Positions 1-9,319 of a stretch of DNA of 64,000 nucleotides are shown here, one piece after another (within the stretch, counting starts at the first letter, position 1; the number at the start of each line of letters is the position of its first letter). Where the stretch lies: the NCBI GenBank assembly GCA_963776935.1, contig CAVZOP010000001.1, positions 700,204 to 764,203 on the forward strand, read 5' to 3'. The notes under the pieces were generated by a model. That model did not search any database. It saw only the letters and a list, made by a program, of their open reading frames with translations, and was not told where the DNA came from. A program made the translations under genes and the position numbers. The DNA is from JALOLG01 sp963776935. GTDB taxonomy: Bacteria > Actinomycetota > Acidimicrobiia > Acidimicrobiales > Ilumatobacteraceae.

Positions 1-1058
1 GGTCGGCCCATTCCTCGGCGCTGACACGCTGCGTCGCCCTGGCTCCCCGATCAGCACCACTTCGTCGCCGACCGCGACTCGGATCGTCGCCGACGTCGAC
101 CATCAGTTGATCCATCGTGACGACGCCGACGATCGGGCGGCGGCGGCCGCCGACGAGCACCTCGCCGCCGGTCTCGAACAGGCCGGCGCGGCACCCCGTC
201 GGCGTACCCGATGGGGACCGTGGCGACGGTCGTGGAACGCGTCGAACGGTGGCGCAATCCGTACGAGATGCGCGACCCGGCCGGCGACCCGCTTGACGGT
301 ACGAGACCCGCGCCCGCAGGCTCATCGCCGGGCGCAGCTCGCGGCAGAGGTGGTCGACGCCGTGCCCCGGCGAGATCCCATACATCGCGATCCCGGCTCG
401 CACGAACGAGTACCGAGCCGCCGGGTGGGCCAAGGCGCCGGCCGAGTTGGCGGCGTGGATCGCTGGGCGTGACCGGGTTCGCCGGCAAGGCGGCCAGGAC
501 CGCTTCGAACGTGGCGAGTTGGTCGGTGGTCGCCGGGTCGGCGACATCGTCGGCGCTGGCGAGATGGGTCGCCACACCCCCCAGTCGAAGCCGCGGCGCA
601 TGTCGGAGGATGACCTCGGCGAGGCTGGGCGCGTCCTGCGGTGCGACACCGACCCGGTGCATGCCGGTGTCGATCTTGAGGTGCACGTCGATCCCGACGC
701 GATCCGACTGCTGCAGGTCGAGCGCGGCCAACGCCTCGACGTACGCACGGGTGTAGACCGTCGGGGTCAGGTGATGTTCGCCGATCCGAGCGACCTCGTC
801 GAGCGGTTGCTCACTGAGCAGCAGGATCGGGGCGTCGATGCCCGCCGCGCGCAACTCGACACCTTCGTCGGCGAGGGCGACGCACAACCCGTCGGCGCCG
901 GCCGCCAGCGCCGAGCGGGCGACGTCGATCGCGCCATGCCCGTAGCCGTCGGCCTTCACGACCGCCCAGACCGCCGAGGGCGATACCGCCCGGCACAGCA
1001 CTTCGACGTTGTGCCGGATCGCGTCGTGGTCGATCTCCGCCCACGCCCAACGGCTCAC
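1..1058 (-). CDS. alr: alanine racemase, 3' end outside window, frameshifted
   Basis: PLP-dependent interconversion of L- and D-alanine for peptidoglycan. The GTG start at 1058 lies 22 nt after the nnrDE stop. The N-terminal motif AVVKADGYGHGA carries the PLP lysine; further on are HAANSAG, ISYGLRHR, VPIGYADGVPRR, VGVVTMDQLMVDVGDD and finally VSAEEWAD, all standard Alr landmarks in the right order. They lie in different frames: I need about seven single-base removals (near 462, 301, 270, 184, 81, 41 and 29) to join them. The last 20-30 residues lie beyond base 1. The enzyme identity is secure. Whether the gene is truly broken is doubtful, because every shift is an extra base, as in other essential genes here. 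Confidence 0.85.
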
Positions 1059-1080
1059 TCGCAGCCATCCATCGGGGCGG

Positions 1081-2436
1081 TCAGTCCAACGACGCGAGCG
1101 CGTCGGGAAGATGCGCCAGCAGGTCGCTCGCGACGAAACCGCGTGACGGCCCGAACGAGGCCGCGGCGGCGTGCAGCCACGCCCCGGCGGCCCCGGCCGT
1201 GAGGACGTCGATACCGGTCGCCGCCAGGGCGCCGATGATGCCGGCGAGCACATCGCCCGTCCCTGCCGTCGCCAGCCGCTGATCGCCGTTCACCACGAGT
1301 CGGGCATCGCCCGACGGCGACGCGACGACCGTCGTCGGTCCTTTCAGCAGCACGGTCGCGCCCGTGTCGGCCGCCAGTTGCCGGGCCGCGGCGAGGCGGT
1401 CGTCGCCCGGTCGGTGGCCGGTGAGCAACGCGTACTCGCCGTCGTGCGGGGTGAGGATCGTCGGGACCTCCCGCGACAGCAGCATCGTCGGCGCACCGTG
1501 CTCGTTCCATGCCAGGGCGAACAGCCCGTCGCCGTCGACCACGACCGGGACGATGGCGTCGATGACCAACTTCGTCACCGACGGAACGGTGTGGTCCTCG
1601 CGGCCGAGCCCTGGCCCGACGACGAGCGAGTGGAAGCGGTACAGGTCGTTCAGCACGGCGTCGGCCCAGTCGAACGACGGGATCCGCCGGGAGACCGCCT
1701 CGATCGGTGGATTCCCCTCGACGCCCGGGCTCGACACGTGCACCATGCCGGCGCCGGCACGCTGCGCCCCGGCGGTGACGAGATGGGCGGCTCCCGTCAT
1801 GCCGGAGCTCCCGGCGACGACCCGCACCGCCTGTGCCCACTTGTGGGCGTTGCCGTCGCGCCGGCCGATCCACCGCGCCACGTCGGATGCCTCGACGACA
1901 TGGGCCGTCGCCGAGGAGACGTCGAGACCGATGTCGACCACTCGGACGTCGCCGGCGAGTTCACGACCCGTTCCGAGATAGAGGCCGGGCTTGGCCGCCG
2001 CGAACGTCACGGTGACGTCGGCGCGGAGCGTGCCGCCGTCCGCCGACCCGGTGTTGCCGTCGACCCCGCTCGGGATGTCGACCGCCAGCACCATCGCGTC
2101 GCCGATGGCGGGCGCCCGCCAGACACCGTGGAAGCCGGTGCCGAAGGCGGCGTCGATGACCAGGTCGGCCGGCGGCAGCACCGCTGGGCATGTCTCGACC
2201 TCGAAGACGCGAACCTTGACGCCGCGCCCGGCGAGTCGTTCGGCGGCCACTCGTCCATCGGCCCCGTTGTTGCCCGGGCCGACGATCACGTTGACGACCC
2301 GTCCGTACGTGCCGCCCAGCATCGACCGTGCGACGCGGGCGACGGCCGCACCCGCCCGATCGATGAGTTGCTCGGCCGGTTCCGGAGCGGCGGCGTCGAT
2401 CGCCCGCATCTCGGCTGGGGTGACGACCGGGATCAC
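1081..2436 (-). CDS. nnr: bifunctional NAD(P)HX epimerase/dehydratase
   Basis: Repairs hydrated NAD(P)H: an N-terminal YjeF_N epimerase followed by an ADP/ATP-dependent C-terminal carbohydrate-kinase-like dehydratase, 451 aa, the normal length of the fused enzyme. Visible signatures are VGPGNNGADGRVAA (N-terminal Rossmann loop), DAAFGTGF and VDIPSGVDGNTG in the epimerase half. The dehydratase half has VVGPGLGR, VDGDGL, LTPHDGEYALLTG, LLKGPTTVV and the catalytic-region motif ATAGTGDVLAGIIGA. It sits between acpS and alr in an apparent glmS-acpS-nnr-alr operon on the minus strand, an order common in Actinobacteria. No frame problem. Confidence 0.95.
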   Translation of the reverse strand: MIPVVTPAEMRAIDAAAPEPAEQLIDRAGAAVARVARSMLGGTYGRVVNVIVGPGNNGADGRVAAERLAGRGVKVRVFEVETCPAVLPPADLVIDAAFGTGFHGVWRAPAIGDAMVLAVDIPSGVDGNTGSADGGTLRADVTVTFAAAKPGLYLGTGRELAGDVRVVDIGLDVSSATAHVVEASDVARWIGRRDGNAHKWAQAVRVVAGSSGMTGAAHLVTAGAQRAGAGMVHVSSPGVEGNPPIEAVSRRIPSFDWADAVLNDLYRFHSLVVGPGLGREDHTVPSVTKLVIDAIVPVVVDGDGLFALAWNEHGAPTMLLSREVPTILTPHDGEYALLTGHRPGDDRLAAARQLAADTGATVLLKGPTTVVASPSGDARLVVNGDQRLATAGTGDVLAGIIGALAATGIDVLTAGAAGAWLHAAAASFGPSRGFVASDLLAHLPDALASLD

Positions 2437-2458
2437 GCCTGCAGCGTAGGACGCCGGT

Positions 2459-2824
2459 TCACTCGGCGACCACGTACGCCACCGCGACCAGGTCGGAGTG
2501 GCTGACGCTGAGATGCCAGCGGGTCACGCCGAGCTCGTCGGCCAGTTCGGCGGCTCGCCCGATGACGATCAGCGACGGCGCCCCGCTCGCCGCCCGCTGC
2601 ACCGACACCTCGTGGAACCCGAACGCCCCGAGCCCCAGCCCCATCGCCTTCATCACTGCCTCGCGGGCGGCGAACCGAGCGGCCAACGACGGCACCGGGT
2701 CGGCCTTCGACGACACGTAGTCGAGCTCGGCGGCGGTGAACAGCCGTTCTCGCATCGAGGGCGTCCGGCGCAGCGATTGGCGGAAGCGCTCGATCTCGAC
2801 GACGTCGATTCCGATCCCGATCAA
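2459..2824 (-). CDS. acpS: holo-[acyl-carrier-protein] synthase
   Basis: Transfers 4'-phosphopantetheine from CoA to acyl carrier protein. The protein begins IGIGIDVVEIERF, the AcpS family N-terminus with the Mg-binding Asp. It continues with AARFAAREAVMKAMG (the conserved FAxKEA-type helix, with Arg-Glu here) and ends HLSVSHSDLVAVAYVVAE. I chose the TTG at 2824 because it gives 121 aa, the usual AcpS length, and lies 16 nt after the upstream glmS-like stop. An upstream in-frame extension to 2914 would overlap glmS and adds no conserved sequence. No strong Shine-Dalgarno is visible, so translational coupling to the upstream gene is likely. Confidence 0.9.
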   Translation of the reverse strand: MIGIGIDVVEIERFRQSLRRTPSMRERLFTAAELDYVSSKADPVPSLAARFAAREAVMKAMGLGLGAFGFHEVSVQRAASGAPSLIVIGRAAELADELGVTRWHLSVSHSDLVAVAYVVAE

Positions 2825-2840
2825 CGGCTGGCCCGTTCGG

Positions 2841-5800
2841 TCAACCAGACGTCCGCCAGTAGTCGGCGGTCTCGGAGATCGGCCGGATGAGCAGGTCGGC
2901 CACCGGCAGGTCACCCAGGATCGATTGGTCGAACGAGCCCTCGGTCTCAGCCACCCAGTCGACGAGGCGCTCGTAGCGGTTGTCGTATCCCTGCAGCACC
3001 GAGCGCATCGTCGGCGGATCGAGGCGGTCGTGGAACCGCACGTGCAGCAGCGTGATGCCGACGCACGTCGTGGCCTTGACCTCCGGCACGAAGATCAGCG
3101 TGCGGCCGTCGCCTCGACCACGGGCGACGAGCACGTTGCGCTCGTCGGCGACGCGGCGCTTGGTGCCGACGAGTTGCGAGTTGCGTTCGACACGGCTCGG
3201 CACGTCCCTGGAGATCCCGCCGCGATCGACGATCGTGATCGTCGAGCCGTCGATGCCGTACCGGGTGAAGCCGACCACCTCGTCGACGGCGGCGTCGAGC
3301 TCGGCCAGCACCTTGAGGGCGCGGTAGCTGAGCACGTCGCGCCCGGCCCCCGCTCCCAGCACGGCCTGCACGAGCGCCCGGTGCAAGATCCCCTCGTCGC
3401 TGCGGGAGATCCCGACGGTGACGGTCTTGGCCTGGTGCTTGATGGCGTCGATCGGCCGGGTCAGCTCCTCGATCGCGTGTGTCAGCGCGGTCACGACCTC
3501 TTCGATGAGCGCCGCCGGGGTGCCGACCTTGCCCGACTCACGCTGGTACGCCTCGACCGGTGCGTCCGACATCAGGTCGCGGAGCAGCCCCGACAACCTG
3601 ACCGCGGTGCTGGCCTCGAGATGGCCGTTGTAGTAGCCGTCGCGGAGCGCATCGAGGTACCGATCGACCATCGGCGGCAGGCTGGCGGCGATCGTGGCGA
3701 GCATCTCGTCGCTGTCCGATCCGGTGGCAACGGCCCGTTCGATCGCCTCGCGCGCCTCGCGGAGCGGCCGCGCCGACGCATCGATCGCGAGTGCCGCCTC
3801 GTACCCGAAGATGTGACCGACCATCGCCGACAGGATGAACCCGAGGGCGGGGTCGACGTGCGGCACCGAGATCGTCGCGGCCGACGCGTACCTCGTGTCG
3901 CCCTCGTCGGCGACGACGATCGGTGTTGCCTTGTGGGAGCGGAAGATCGCGGTCTCCTTGGCGACGTCGTCGGCGGTGCTCCCCCGCAACCCGGCCGCGC
4001 ACACGATGATCAGCGGTTCCGACGACAGGTCGATGTGCTTCTTGTCCTCGGTGGCGTCGCAGGCGATCGACTTGTAGCAGAGCTCGCTGAGCTTGATCCG
4101 GATCTCCTCGGCGGCCACCCGGTTGGGCCCGTTGCCGACGACCGCCCAGTACCGCTTCGCCGGCGCGAAGCGTCGCGCCGCGTCGGCGATCGAGTCGCGG
4201 TTGGCGATGACCTTCAGCATCGCGTCGGGGATCTGCCGCAGCGCGTGGAGCAACGCGTCGCGACGCTTGACGCTGCCGAGGCCGGCGGCTTCCGAGATCG
4301 CGCAGGCCAGGAGAGCGCCACCGGCGACCTGGGCGTAGAACGCCTTCGTCGAGGCGACGCTCATCTCGACATCGCGACCGTCCGACGTGTACAGGATGCC
4401 GTCGGCCTTGTCGACCAGGTCGCTCCCGCGGCGGTTGACGATCCCGAGCACCGCTGCACCACGGCCGCGCAGCAGGTCGACGGTGCGGTTGGTGTCGGTC
4501 GTGGTTCCGCTCTGGCTGACGGCGATGGCGAGCGTGTCGCTCATGTCGAGGCGCATGCTGAACCCCGACAGTTCGGTCGCCGTGATCGCGTCGATGTCGA
4601 GGCTGCCGTCGCACAGCTCGTCGAGGATCGCCGCCGTGCTCTGCCCGGCGACCGCGGCGGTCCCCTGCCCGATCACACGGATCCGCGTGATGGTGCCGGC
4701 CGCCAGCCGCGCCGCGACCGAATCGGGGAAGGCCCGGCTGCCGACCTCGGCGTGCAGCACGCCGTCGCGCTCGACGATCTTGCCGCGCAACGTCTTGCGG
4801 AAGCTCTCGGGTGCCTCGCCGATCTCCTTCCAGAGGTAGTGCGGGGAGTCACCGCGGTCGATGTCGCGGGTGGTCACCTCGGCGGTGATGATCTCGTCCT
4901 CGCCGACGGGAATCTCGGTGCCGTCGTAACGGAGTCGGTGGACGGCGCTGAAATCCCCTCCGTCTGCGCCGTCGAGCACGACGATCTCACCGCCGTGCTC
5001 GCCGTCGAGGCGGAGGTAGCGGCTCGTCTCCTCGACCACGCCGTACGGCTCACTGGCGACGATGTAGCAGTCGTCGGCGAACCCGATGGAGAGGCCCTGG
5101 CCACTCCCACGCAGCGCGAGCAGCAACGTGTTCGGCGCAGTGGCGCTGGCGGCGCCGATGGCGACGGAACCGTCGAAGGCCGCGACCGTGCGGCGGAACG
5201 ACTCGACGAGCGAGTTCCCGGCGAGCGCGTGACGGGCGACCAACGCCGGGATCACCTTGGCATCGGTGGTGATCTGGCCGTGGATGCGCAACCCGTGCTC
5301 GACCCGCAGGTCGGCGTGGTTGTCGACGTCGCCATTGAGGGCGGCCACGACGTACGGACCCGGGTCCTCGCCACCACTCCGTTCGAGCTCCTCGCTGTTG
5401 AGCGGATGGGTGTTGGGCTCGGAGATGATGCCGACACTCGCCCAGCGCGTGTGCCCGAGCACGGCGACCTGCACATCGGGCGCGGCCAGCGCGCGTCGCA
5501 GCACGGCGTCCTTGGCGACGGCGGTGCGGAGCACGCGGGTGTTGTCGCCGAGCTCACCGATCTCGGCGGCCGCCTTGTAGACGAACGACAGGCAGCCGTC
5601 GATCCAGCGCACCGACTCGGACTGGTACAGCGGATCCGTGCCCCGCCCGGCCAGCAGCCCGGCGACGCTCGGGTCGGATTCGTCGAGCCCGTGGTTCCAC
5701 ACGAACAGGTGCAGACCGGCGGAGTCTCGGCCGCGCACCTCGAGCCGGTCGATCGCCGACAACGCCCGCTGAACGGCGAGATAGCCGGCCATCGCGCCAA

Positions 5801-6203
5801 CCGACGCGTCGCGCCCGGCGAGCAGCGAGACCTCGCGGGCGGTGCGCAGCCGGTCGTGACGGATCGCCCACGACGCATCACGCAAGGCGACAAGGTGGGC
5901 GCTCGCCGCCTCGATCTCGTCGACGCCGACGACCCCGGTTTCGATCTGGTCGTCGACCTCGTCGGCGAAGGCCTCGAGCTCGTCGAGCCGGCTCTCGACC
6001 CGGGACACCAGCTCGTGATGGTCGGCGAGGGCGAGGAGACCAGGCAACCCGCGCAGCCGAGCGTCGACGTCGCCGACGGCCACCGCGACCGCCGCCACGT
6101 CGGGACGCGCACCGAGTGCGGCGTCGAGCCCGGCGACGATCTCGTCGGCGGTTGGAACGGGGAGCGTCGGGGGACGGCTCACGATGCCGACGATGCCGCA
6201 CAT
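2841..6203 (-). CDS. glmS: oversized GlmS-like glutamine amidotransferase / double-SIS protein
   Basis: A 1,120-aa relative of glucosamine-6-phosphate synthase, whose usual length is about 610 aa. It starts MCGIVGIV, so Cys2 is the expected GATase-II nucleophile. RGRDSAG at about residues 157-163 and GHTRWASVG at about 250-258 are the next family motifs; in ordinary GlmS these lie near 27 and 73. About 130 mostly helical residues are therefore inserted directly after the N-terminal strand. Two SIS domains follow, the first with SQSGTTTDTN and VASTKAFYAQ. After the second SIS domain come roughly 230 extra residues of unknown role. The neighbour glmM makes the next intermediate, supporting a role in amino-sugar synthesis. 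The lysine-bearing C-terminus of canonical GlmS is not obvious, so a sugar isomerase variant is possible. Confidence 0.8.
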   Translation of the reverse strand: MCGIVGIVSRPPTLPVPTADEIVAGLDAALGARPDVAAVAVAVGDVDARLRGLPGLLALADHHELVSRVESRLDELEAFADEVDDQIETGVVGVDEIEAASAHLVALRDASWAIRHDRLRTAREVSLLAGRDASVGAMAGYLAVQRALSAIDRLEVRGRDSAGLHLFVWNHGLDESDPSVAGLLAGRGTDPLYQSESVRWIDGCLSFVYKAAAEIGELGDNTRVLRTAVAKDAVLRRALAAPDVQVAVLGHTRWASVGIISEPNTHPLNSEELERSGGEDPGPYVVAALNGDVDNHADLRVEHGLRIHGQITTDAKVIPALVARHALAGNSLVESFRRTVAAFDGSVAIGAASATAPNTLLLALRGSGQGLSIGFADDCYIVASEPYGVVEETSRYLRLDGEHGGEIVVLDGADGGDFSAVHRLRYDGTEIPVGEDEIITAEVTTRDIDRGDSPHYLWKEIGEAPESFRKTLRGKIVERDGVLHAEVGSRAFPDSVAARLAAGTITRIRVIGQGTAAVAGQSTAAILDELCDGSLDIDAITATELSGFSMRLDMSDTLAIAVSQSGTTTDTNRTVDLLRGRGAAVLGIVNRRGSDLVDKADGILYTSDGRDVEMSVASTKAFYAQVAGGALLACAISEAAGLGSVKRRDALLHALRQIPDAMLKVIANRDSIADAARRFAPAKRYWAVVGNGPNRVAAEEIRIKLSELCYKSIACDATEDKKHIDLSSEPLIIVCAAGLRGSTADDVAKETAIFRSHKATPIVVADEGDTRYASAATISVPHVDPALGFILSAMVGHIFGYEAALAIDASARPLREAREAIERAVATGSDSDEMLATIAASLPPMVDRYLDALRDGYYNGHLEASTAVRLSGLLRDLMSDAPVEAYQRESGKVGTPAALIEEVVTALTHAIEELTRPIDAIKHQAKTVTVGISRSDEGILHRALVQAVLGAGAGRDVLSYRALKVLAELDAAVDEVVGFTRYGIDGSTITIVDRGGISRDVPSRVERNSQLVGTKRRVADERNVLVARGRGDGRTLIFVPEVKATTCVGITLLHVRFHDRLDPPTMRSVLQGYDNRYERLVDWVAETEGSFDQSILGDLPVADLLIRPISETADYWRTSG

Positions 6204-6444
6204 GGGCTTCCAGGCTACTGACGTCTGCCACCACCCAAGCCGCGGCGGTCGCGCGCCTGCTACGTCCAGGCCACGTCTCGACCGTTGCGTCGAAGACGCT
6301 CCGCTGCCGCACCGGAGGATCTCGACGCAGGGTCTGAAACGCCATGCGCCACAGCGAGAACCGATGCGACGCGGGCGACGTACCAACCGCCTGGACGTCC
6401 CCATCCCGACGTCCCCCGCCGAAACAGCACGAAGGAGAACGACG

Positions 6445-7458
6445 ATGATCACCGAAGCATCCGCCGACCGGAACGAGACCACATCGGACGCAGGCGACAC
6501 CGCCGTCGACGAGCAGACGTCGAGCCGGCGCCGGTTGCTCCGGACGCTCGCACTCGGTGCCGCGGGCGCTGCGGCGGCCGGGGCCGCCGTTGCTGTCGGC
6601 GACTCCGGTACCGCGGCCGCGGCCGACGGCGACCCCCTGCTGGTCGGGGCAACCAACGCTCACACATCGGCGACGAACGTCAACTACGGCGGCGCCACGC
6701 AGGCGGCGAGCTTCAACATCCAGTCCGGCGACCAGACGGCCGCCAACGACGGGATCCTGAACGGCCTGTTCGCCAACGCCGGCACCACGCTGCTCGGTGT
6801 CGCCAGCGGCAACGGCAACCAGAACATCGGGATCACCGGCTGGAGCAAGAAGCCGCTCGGCACCGGTGTCGTCGGCTTCACCGGCGGCGCCGGCGCGTAC
6901 GGCGGCGAGTTCTTCGGTGGTCTCGCCGAGGTCCGCCTGCGGCCCGGCGGCGAGGCGCCGATCACGCTCACCAACGCCCACGCGGTCGGCGAGCTCTACG
7001 AGGACGCCACGGGCGAGCTGTGGCTGTGCACCGCCGCCGGCTCGCCCGGCACGTGGCGCCAGATCGCCGGGCCGACCACGGCCGGCGCGTTCCACGCCAT
7101 CAGCCCACGTCGCGTGTACGACAGCCGTGAGGTCCCGGCCGGCAAGCTCGCTCCGAACGAGGACCGGGTGCTGTCGGTCGCCAACTCGACCGATGGGACG
7201 CTGGACGTCGTTCCGCCCTTCGCCACCGCCGTGACGCTCACGTTCACGGTTACCGGCACGGAAGGCACGTTCGGCTACGTCTCCGTTCGACCGGAAGGGA
7301 CGCCGTACCAGAACACCTCGAGCATCAACTGGTTCGGACCCGATCAGAACCTGGCGACCACGGTCGTCACCGCGCTCGGTGGCGATCGCCAGATCAGCGT
7401 GCTGGGTGCGGTGGCACGAACCCACATCGTCATCGACGTCGTCGGCTTCTACCGCTGA
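6445..7458 (+). CDS. Tat-exported surface protein with C-terminal YDSR-type domain
   Basis: A 337-aa protein of unknown function. The ATG at 6445 follows a GAAGGAGAAC ribosome-binding site. Residues 27-60 form a twin-arginine signal: SSRRRLLRTLALG followed by an Ala/Gly-rich hydrophobic stretch ending near TAAAADG. The middle part is rich in Gly, Asn and Thr. The last ~120 residues (from ISPRRVYDSRE to HIVIDVVGFYR) resemble a beta-rich domain that recurs at the C-termini of actinobacterial cell-surface proteins, typically YDSR at the start and IVDVVGYF at the end. It is transcribed divergently from the glmS-like gene and convergently with glmM. Export and surface location are inferred; no catalytic motif is visible. 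Confidence 0.75.
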   Translation: MITEASADRNETTSDAGDTAVDEQTSSRRRLLRTLALGAAGAAAAGAAVAVGDSGTAAAADGDPLLVGATNAHTSATNVNYGGATQAASFNIQSGDQTAANDGILNGLFANAGTTLLGVASGNGNQNIGITGWSKKPLGTGVVGFTGGAGAYGGEFFGGLAEVRLRPGGEAPITLTNAHAVGELYEDATGELWLCTAAGSPGTWRQIAGPTTAGAFHAISPRRVYDSREVPAGKLAPNEDRVLSVANSTDGTLDVVPPFATAVTLTFTVTGTEGTFGYVSVRPEGTPYQNTSSINWFGPDQNLATTVVTALGGDRQISVLGAVARTHIVIDVVGFYR

Positions 7459-7526
7459 TCTGGCGGGACTGACGGATCTGGCGGGATCTGGCGGGGACGG
7501 CGGGCGGCGGGAACGGCGGGCGGTGG

Positions 7527-7552
7527 ACGGGTAGCCAGTGCTGCCTACCCGT
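7527..7552. terminator. hairpin at convergent ends of surface-protein gene and glmM
   Basis: Perfect 8-bp inverted repeat ACGGGTAG / CTACCCGT with a 10-nt loop. The right arm contains the glmM stop codon. It lies between two convergent genes and could end transcription from either side. The preceding stretch (7463-7525) is a G-rich run of imperfect CTGGCGGGA repeats. Confidence 0.5.
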
Positions 7553-8858
7553 AGCGAGATTCGACGAGGCCGGCGAGGCCATTCGCGGTGGAGCGGGCGA
7601 GCTCCTCGGTCGGCGCCTCGACCATGACGCGCACGAGCGGCTCGGTGCCGCTCGTGCGCACGAGGATCCGACCCGTGCTCCCAAGGGCACGGCCGGCCTC
7701 GTCGATCTCGGCGGACAACAACTCGGCGATGTCGGGCACTTGGCCAGACACCCGGACGTTGACGAGGACCTGCGGCAGCTGCGTCATCGACTCGTCGGCG
7801 AGCACACTCAGCGGGCGACCGGAACGGGCGACGACGTCGAGCAGGACGAGGCCGGTGACGAGCCCGTCGCCGGTCGACGCCCGGTCGTGGAAGATCACGT
7901 GCCCGCTCTGCTCGCCACCGAGCGAGTAGTGGCCCTGTTGCAGCGCCTCGAGCACATACCGGTCGCCGACTGCGGTCTCGACCACCTCGACCCCGGCCTC
8001 GGCCATCGCCAGCCGGAACCCGAGGTTCGTCATGACCGTGACGACCACGGTGTCGTCGCGCAGCAGGCCCCTCGCGCGCATGTCGACGGCGCAGATGGCG
8101 AGCACGTGATCGCCGTCGATGATCCGGCCCATCTCGTCGACCGCGATCAGCCGATCGCCGTCGCCGTCGACGGCGAGGCCGGCGAAGGCGCCCTGCTCGA
8201 CGACCATTCGGGCCAGCCCGGCCGGCTCGGTGGCACCGCACTCGCGGTTGATGTTGGTGCCGTCCGGCGTGGCGTTGATCAACAGCACCTCGGCCCCGGC
8301 CCGCGTGAAGACCTCTCCGGCGACCTCGAAAGCGGCGCCGTTGGCGGCGTCGACGACGATCTTCATCCCACCGAGCGAGCGTCCCTCGAGCGCGGTCACG
8401 ACGTGGTCGACATAGAGGGCCCGGTCGTTGATCGCCCACGAGTCGACGATCACACCGGATTCACCGGCGGGCTCTCCCAACACTGACAGCTCGGCCTCGA
8501 TCAGCTGCTCGACCTCGTCGGGGAGCTTGTTGCCGCTCGGCGAGAACAGCTTGATGCCGTTGTCCTCGTACGGGTTGTGCGACGCCGACACGACGGCGCC
8601 GATCCCACCCAGCCGCGCCGCGTGGTAGGCGATGGCGGGTGTCGGTGCGACGCCGAGCCGGTGCACCTCCAAGCCTTCCGAGGCGAGACCGGCGACGAGC
8701 GCCGCCTCGAGCATCGGGGTCGACCGGCGCGTGTCACCACCGACGACCGCACACGTCGCGCCGAGCACGCGAGCCGCGGCGCGGCCGAGATCGAGCGCGA
8801 ACGACGGCGTCAGCTCGGTGTTGGCGACCCCCCGGATCCCGTCCGTGCCGAAGCGCAT
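7545..8858 (-). CDS. glmM: phosphoglucosamine mutase
   Basis: Converts glucosamine-6-phosphate to glucosamine-1-phosphate on the way to UDP-GlcNAc. It has 437 aa. The N-terminus RFGTDGIRGVAN, the phosphoserine loop VVSASHNPYEDNG (active Ser in SASHNP), the Mg-binding loop AVDGDGDR, the sugar-binding GGEQSGH and the C-terminal phosphate site RTSGTEPLVRVMVE are all present and in order. It lies just downstream of rpsI on the same strand (41 nt gap), the actinobacterial arrangement rplM-rpsI-glmM, and may be cotranscribed with it. Its product pathway matches the nearby GlmS-like gene. Confidence 0.97.
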   Translation of the reverse strand: MRFGTDGIRGVANTELTPSFALDLGRAAARVLGATCAVVGGDTRRSTPMLEAALVAGLASEGLEVHRLGVAPTPAIAYHAARLGGIGAVVSASHNPYEDNGIKLFSPSGNKLPDEVEQLIEAELSVLGEPAGESGVIVDSWAINDRALYVDHVVTALEGRSLGGMKIVVDAANGAAFEVAGEVFTRAGAEVLLINATPDGTNINRECGATEPAGLARMVVEQGAFAGLAVDGDGDRLIAVDEMGRIIDGDHVLAICAVDMRARGLLRDDTVVVTVMTNLGFRLAMAEAGVEVVETAVGDRYVLEALQQGHYSLGGEQSGHVIFHDRASTGDGLVTGLVLLDVVARSGRPLSVLADESMTQLPQVLVNVRVSGQVPDIAELLSAEIDEAGRALGSTGRILVRTSGTEPLVRVMVEAPTEELARSTANGLAGLVESRYG

Positions 8859-8899
8859 GCGTCCGCGACCGCCCTGGCGCAGATCCGGCCCAGGGCCGA

Positions 8900-9292
8900 T
8901 CAGCGCTTGGTGAACTGCGGGGCTTTGCGAGCCTTCTTGAGGCCGTACTTCTTGCTCTCCTTGCGACGTGGGTCGCGGGTGAGCAGCCCGGCCTTCTTGA
9001 GCGCCGCCCGCATGTCGGGGTCGGTCTCGACCAGCGAGCGGGCGATCGCCATGCGCAGGGCGCCGGCCTGACCGCTCACGCCGCCACCGTGGATCGACGC
9101 GTCGATGTCGAACGACTCCATCCGGTCGGCGACCCGCAACGGCTCTGACACCGCCATCCGCTGGGAGGCGGTCGGGAAGTACACCTCGAACGGGCGGCCG
9201 TTGATCGTCAGCTGACCGGTGCCGTGACGCAGCCGGGCGCGCGCAACGGCTTCCTTGCGGCGGCCAGTGGTCTGGGTGAGCGGTGTTGCCAT
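8900..9292 (-). CDS. rpsI: 30S ribosomal protein S9
   Basis: 130 aa, with the S9 N-terminal TTGRRKEAVARARL, the central GGGVSGQAGALRMAIARSL and the invariant basic C-terminus ending KARKAPQFTKR, whose last residues reach the P-site tRNA in known ribosomes. It follows rplM by 27 nt as a two-gene operon, with the likely promoter at 9846-9875. Confidence 0.98.
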   Translation of the reverse strand: MATPLTQTTGRRKEAVARARLRHGTGQLTINGRPFEVYFPTASQRMAVSEPLRVADRMESFDIDASIHGGGVSGQAGALRMAIARSLVETDPDMRAALKKAGLLTRDPRRKESKKYGLKKARKAPQFTKR

Positions 9293-9319
9293 GATCAGTA
9301 CCTCAACGTTCGAACAGGG

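Noticed and set aside
2736..6221. 1,161-codon open frame on the plus strand opposite the glmS-like gene
   Set aside because: It is antisense to a gene with clear catalytic motifs; its translation is Arg/Asp/Val-rich low complexity typical of the complementary strand of GC-rich coding DNA.
6184..6444. Longer N-terminus for the surface protein starting at 6184
   Set aside because: It would overlap the start of the divergent glmS-like gene and push the twin-arginine signal far from the N-terminus; the ATG at 6445 has a good ribosome-binding site.
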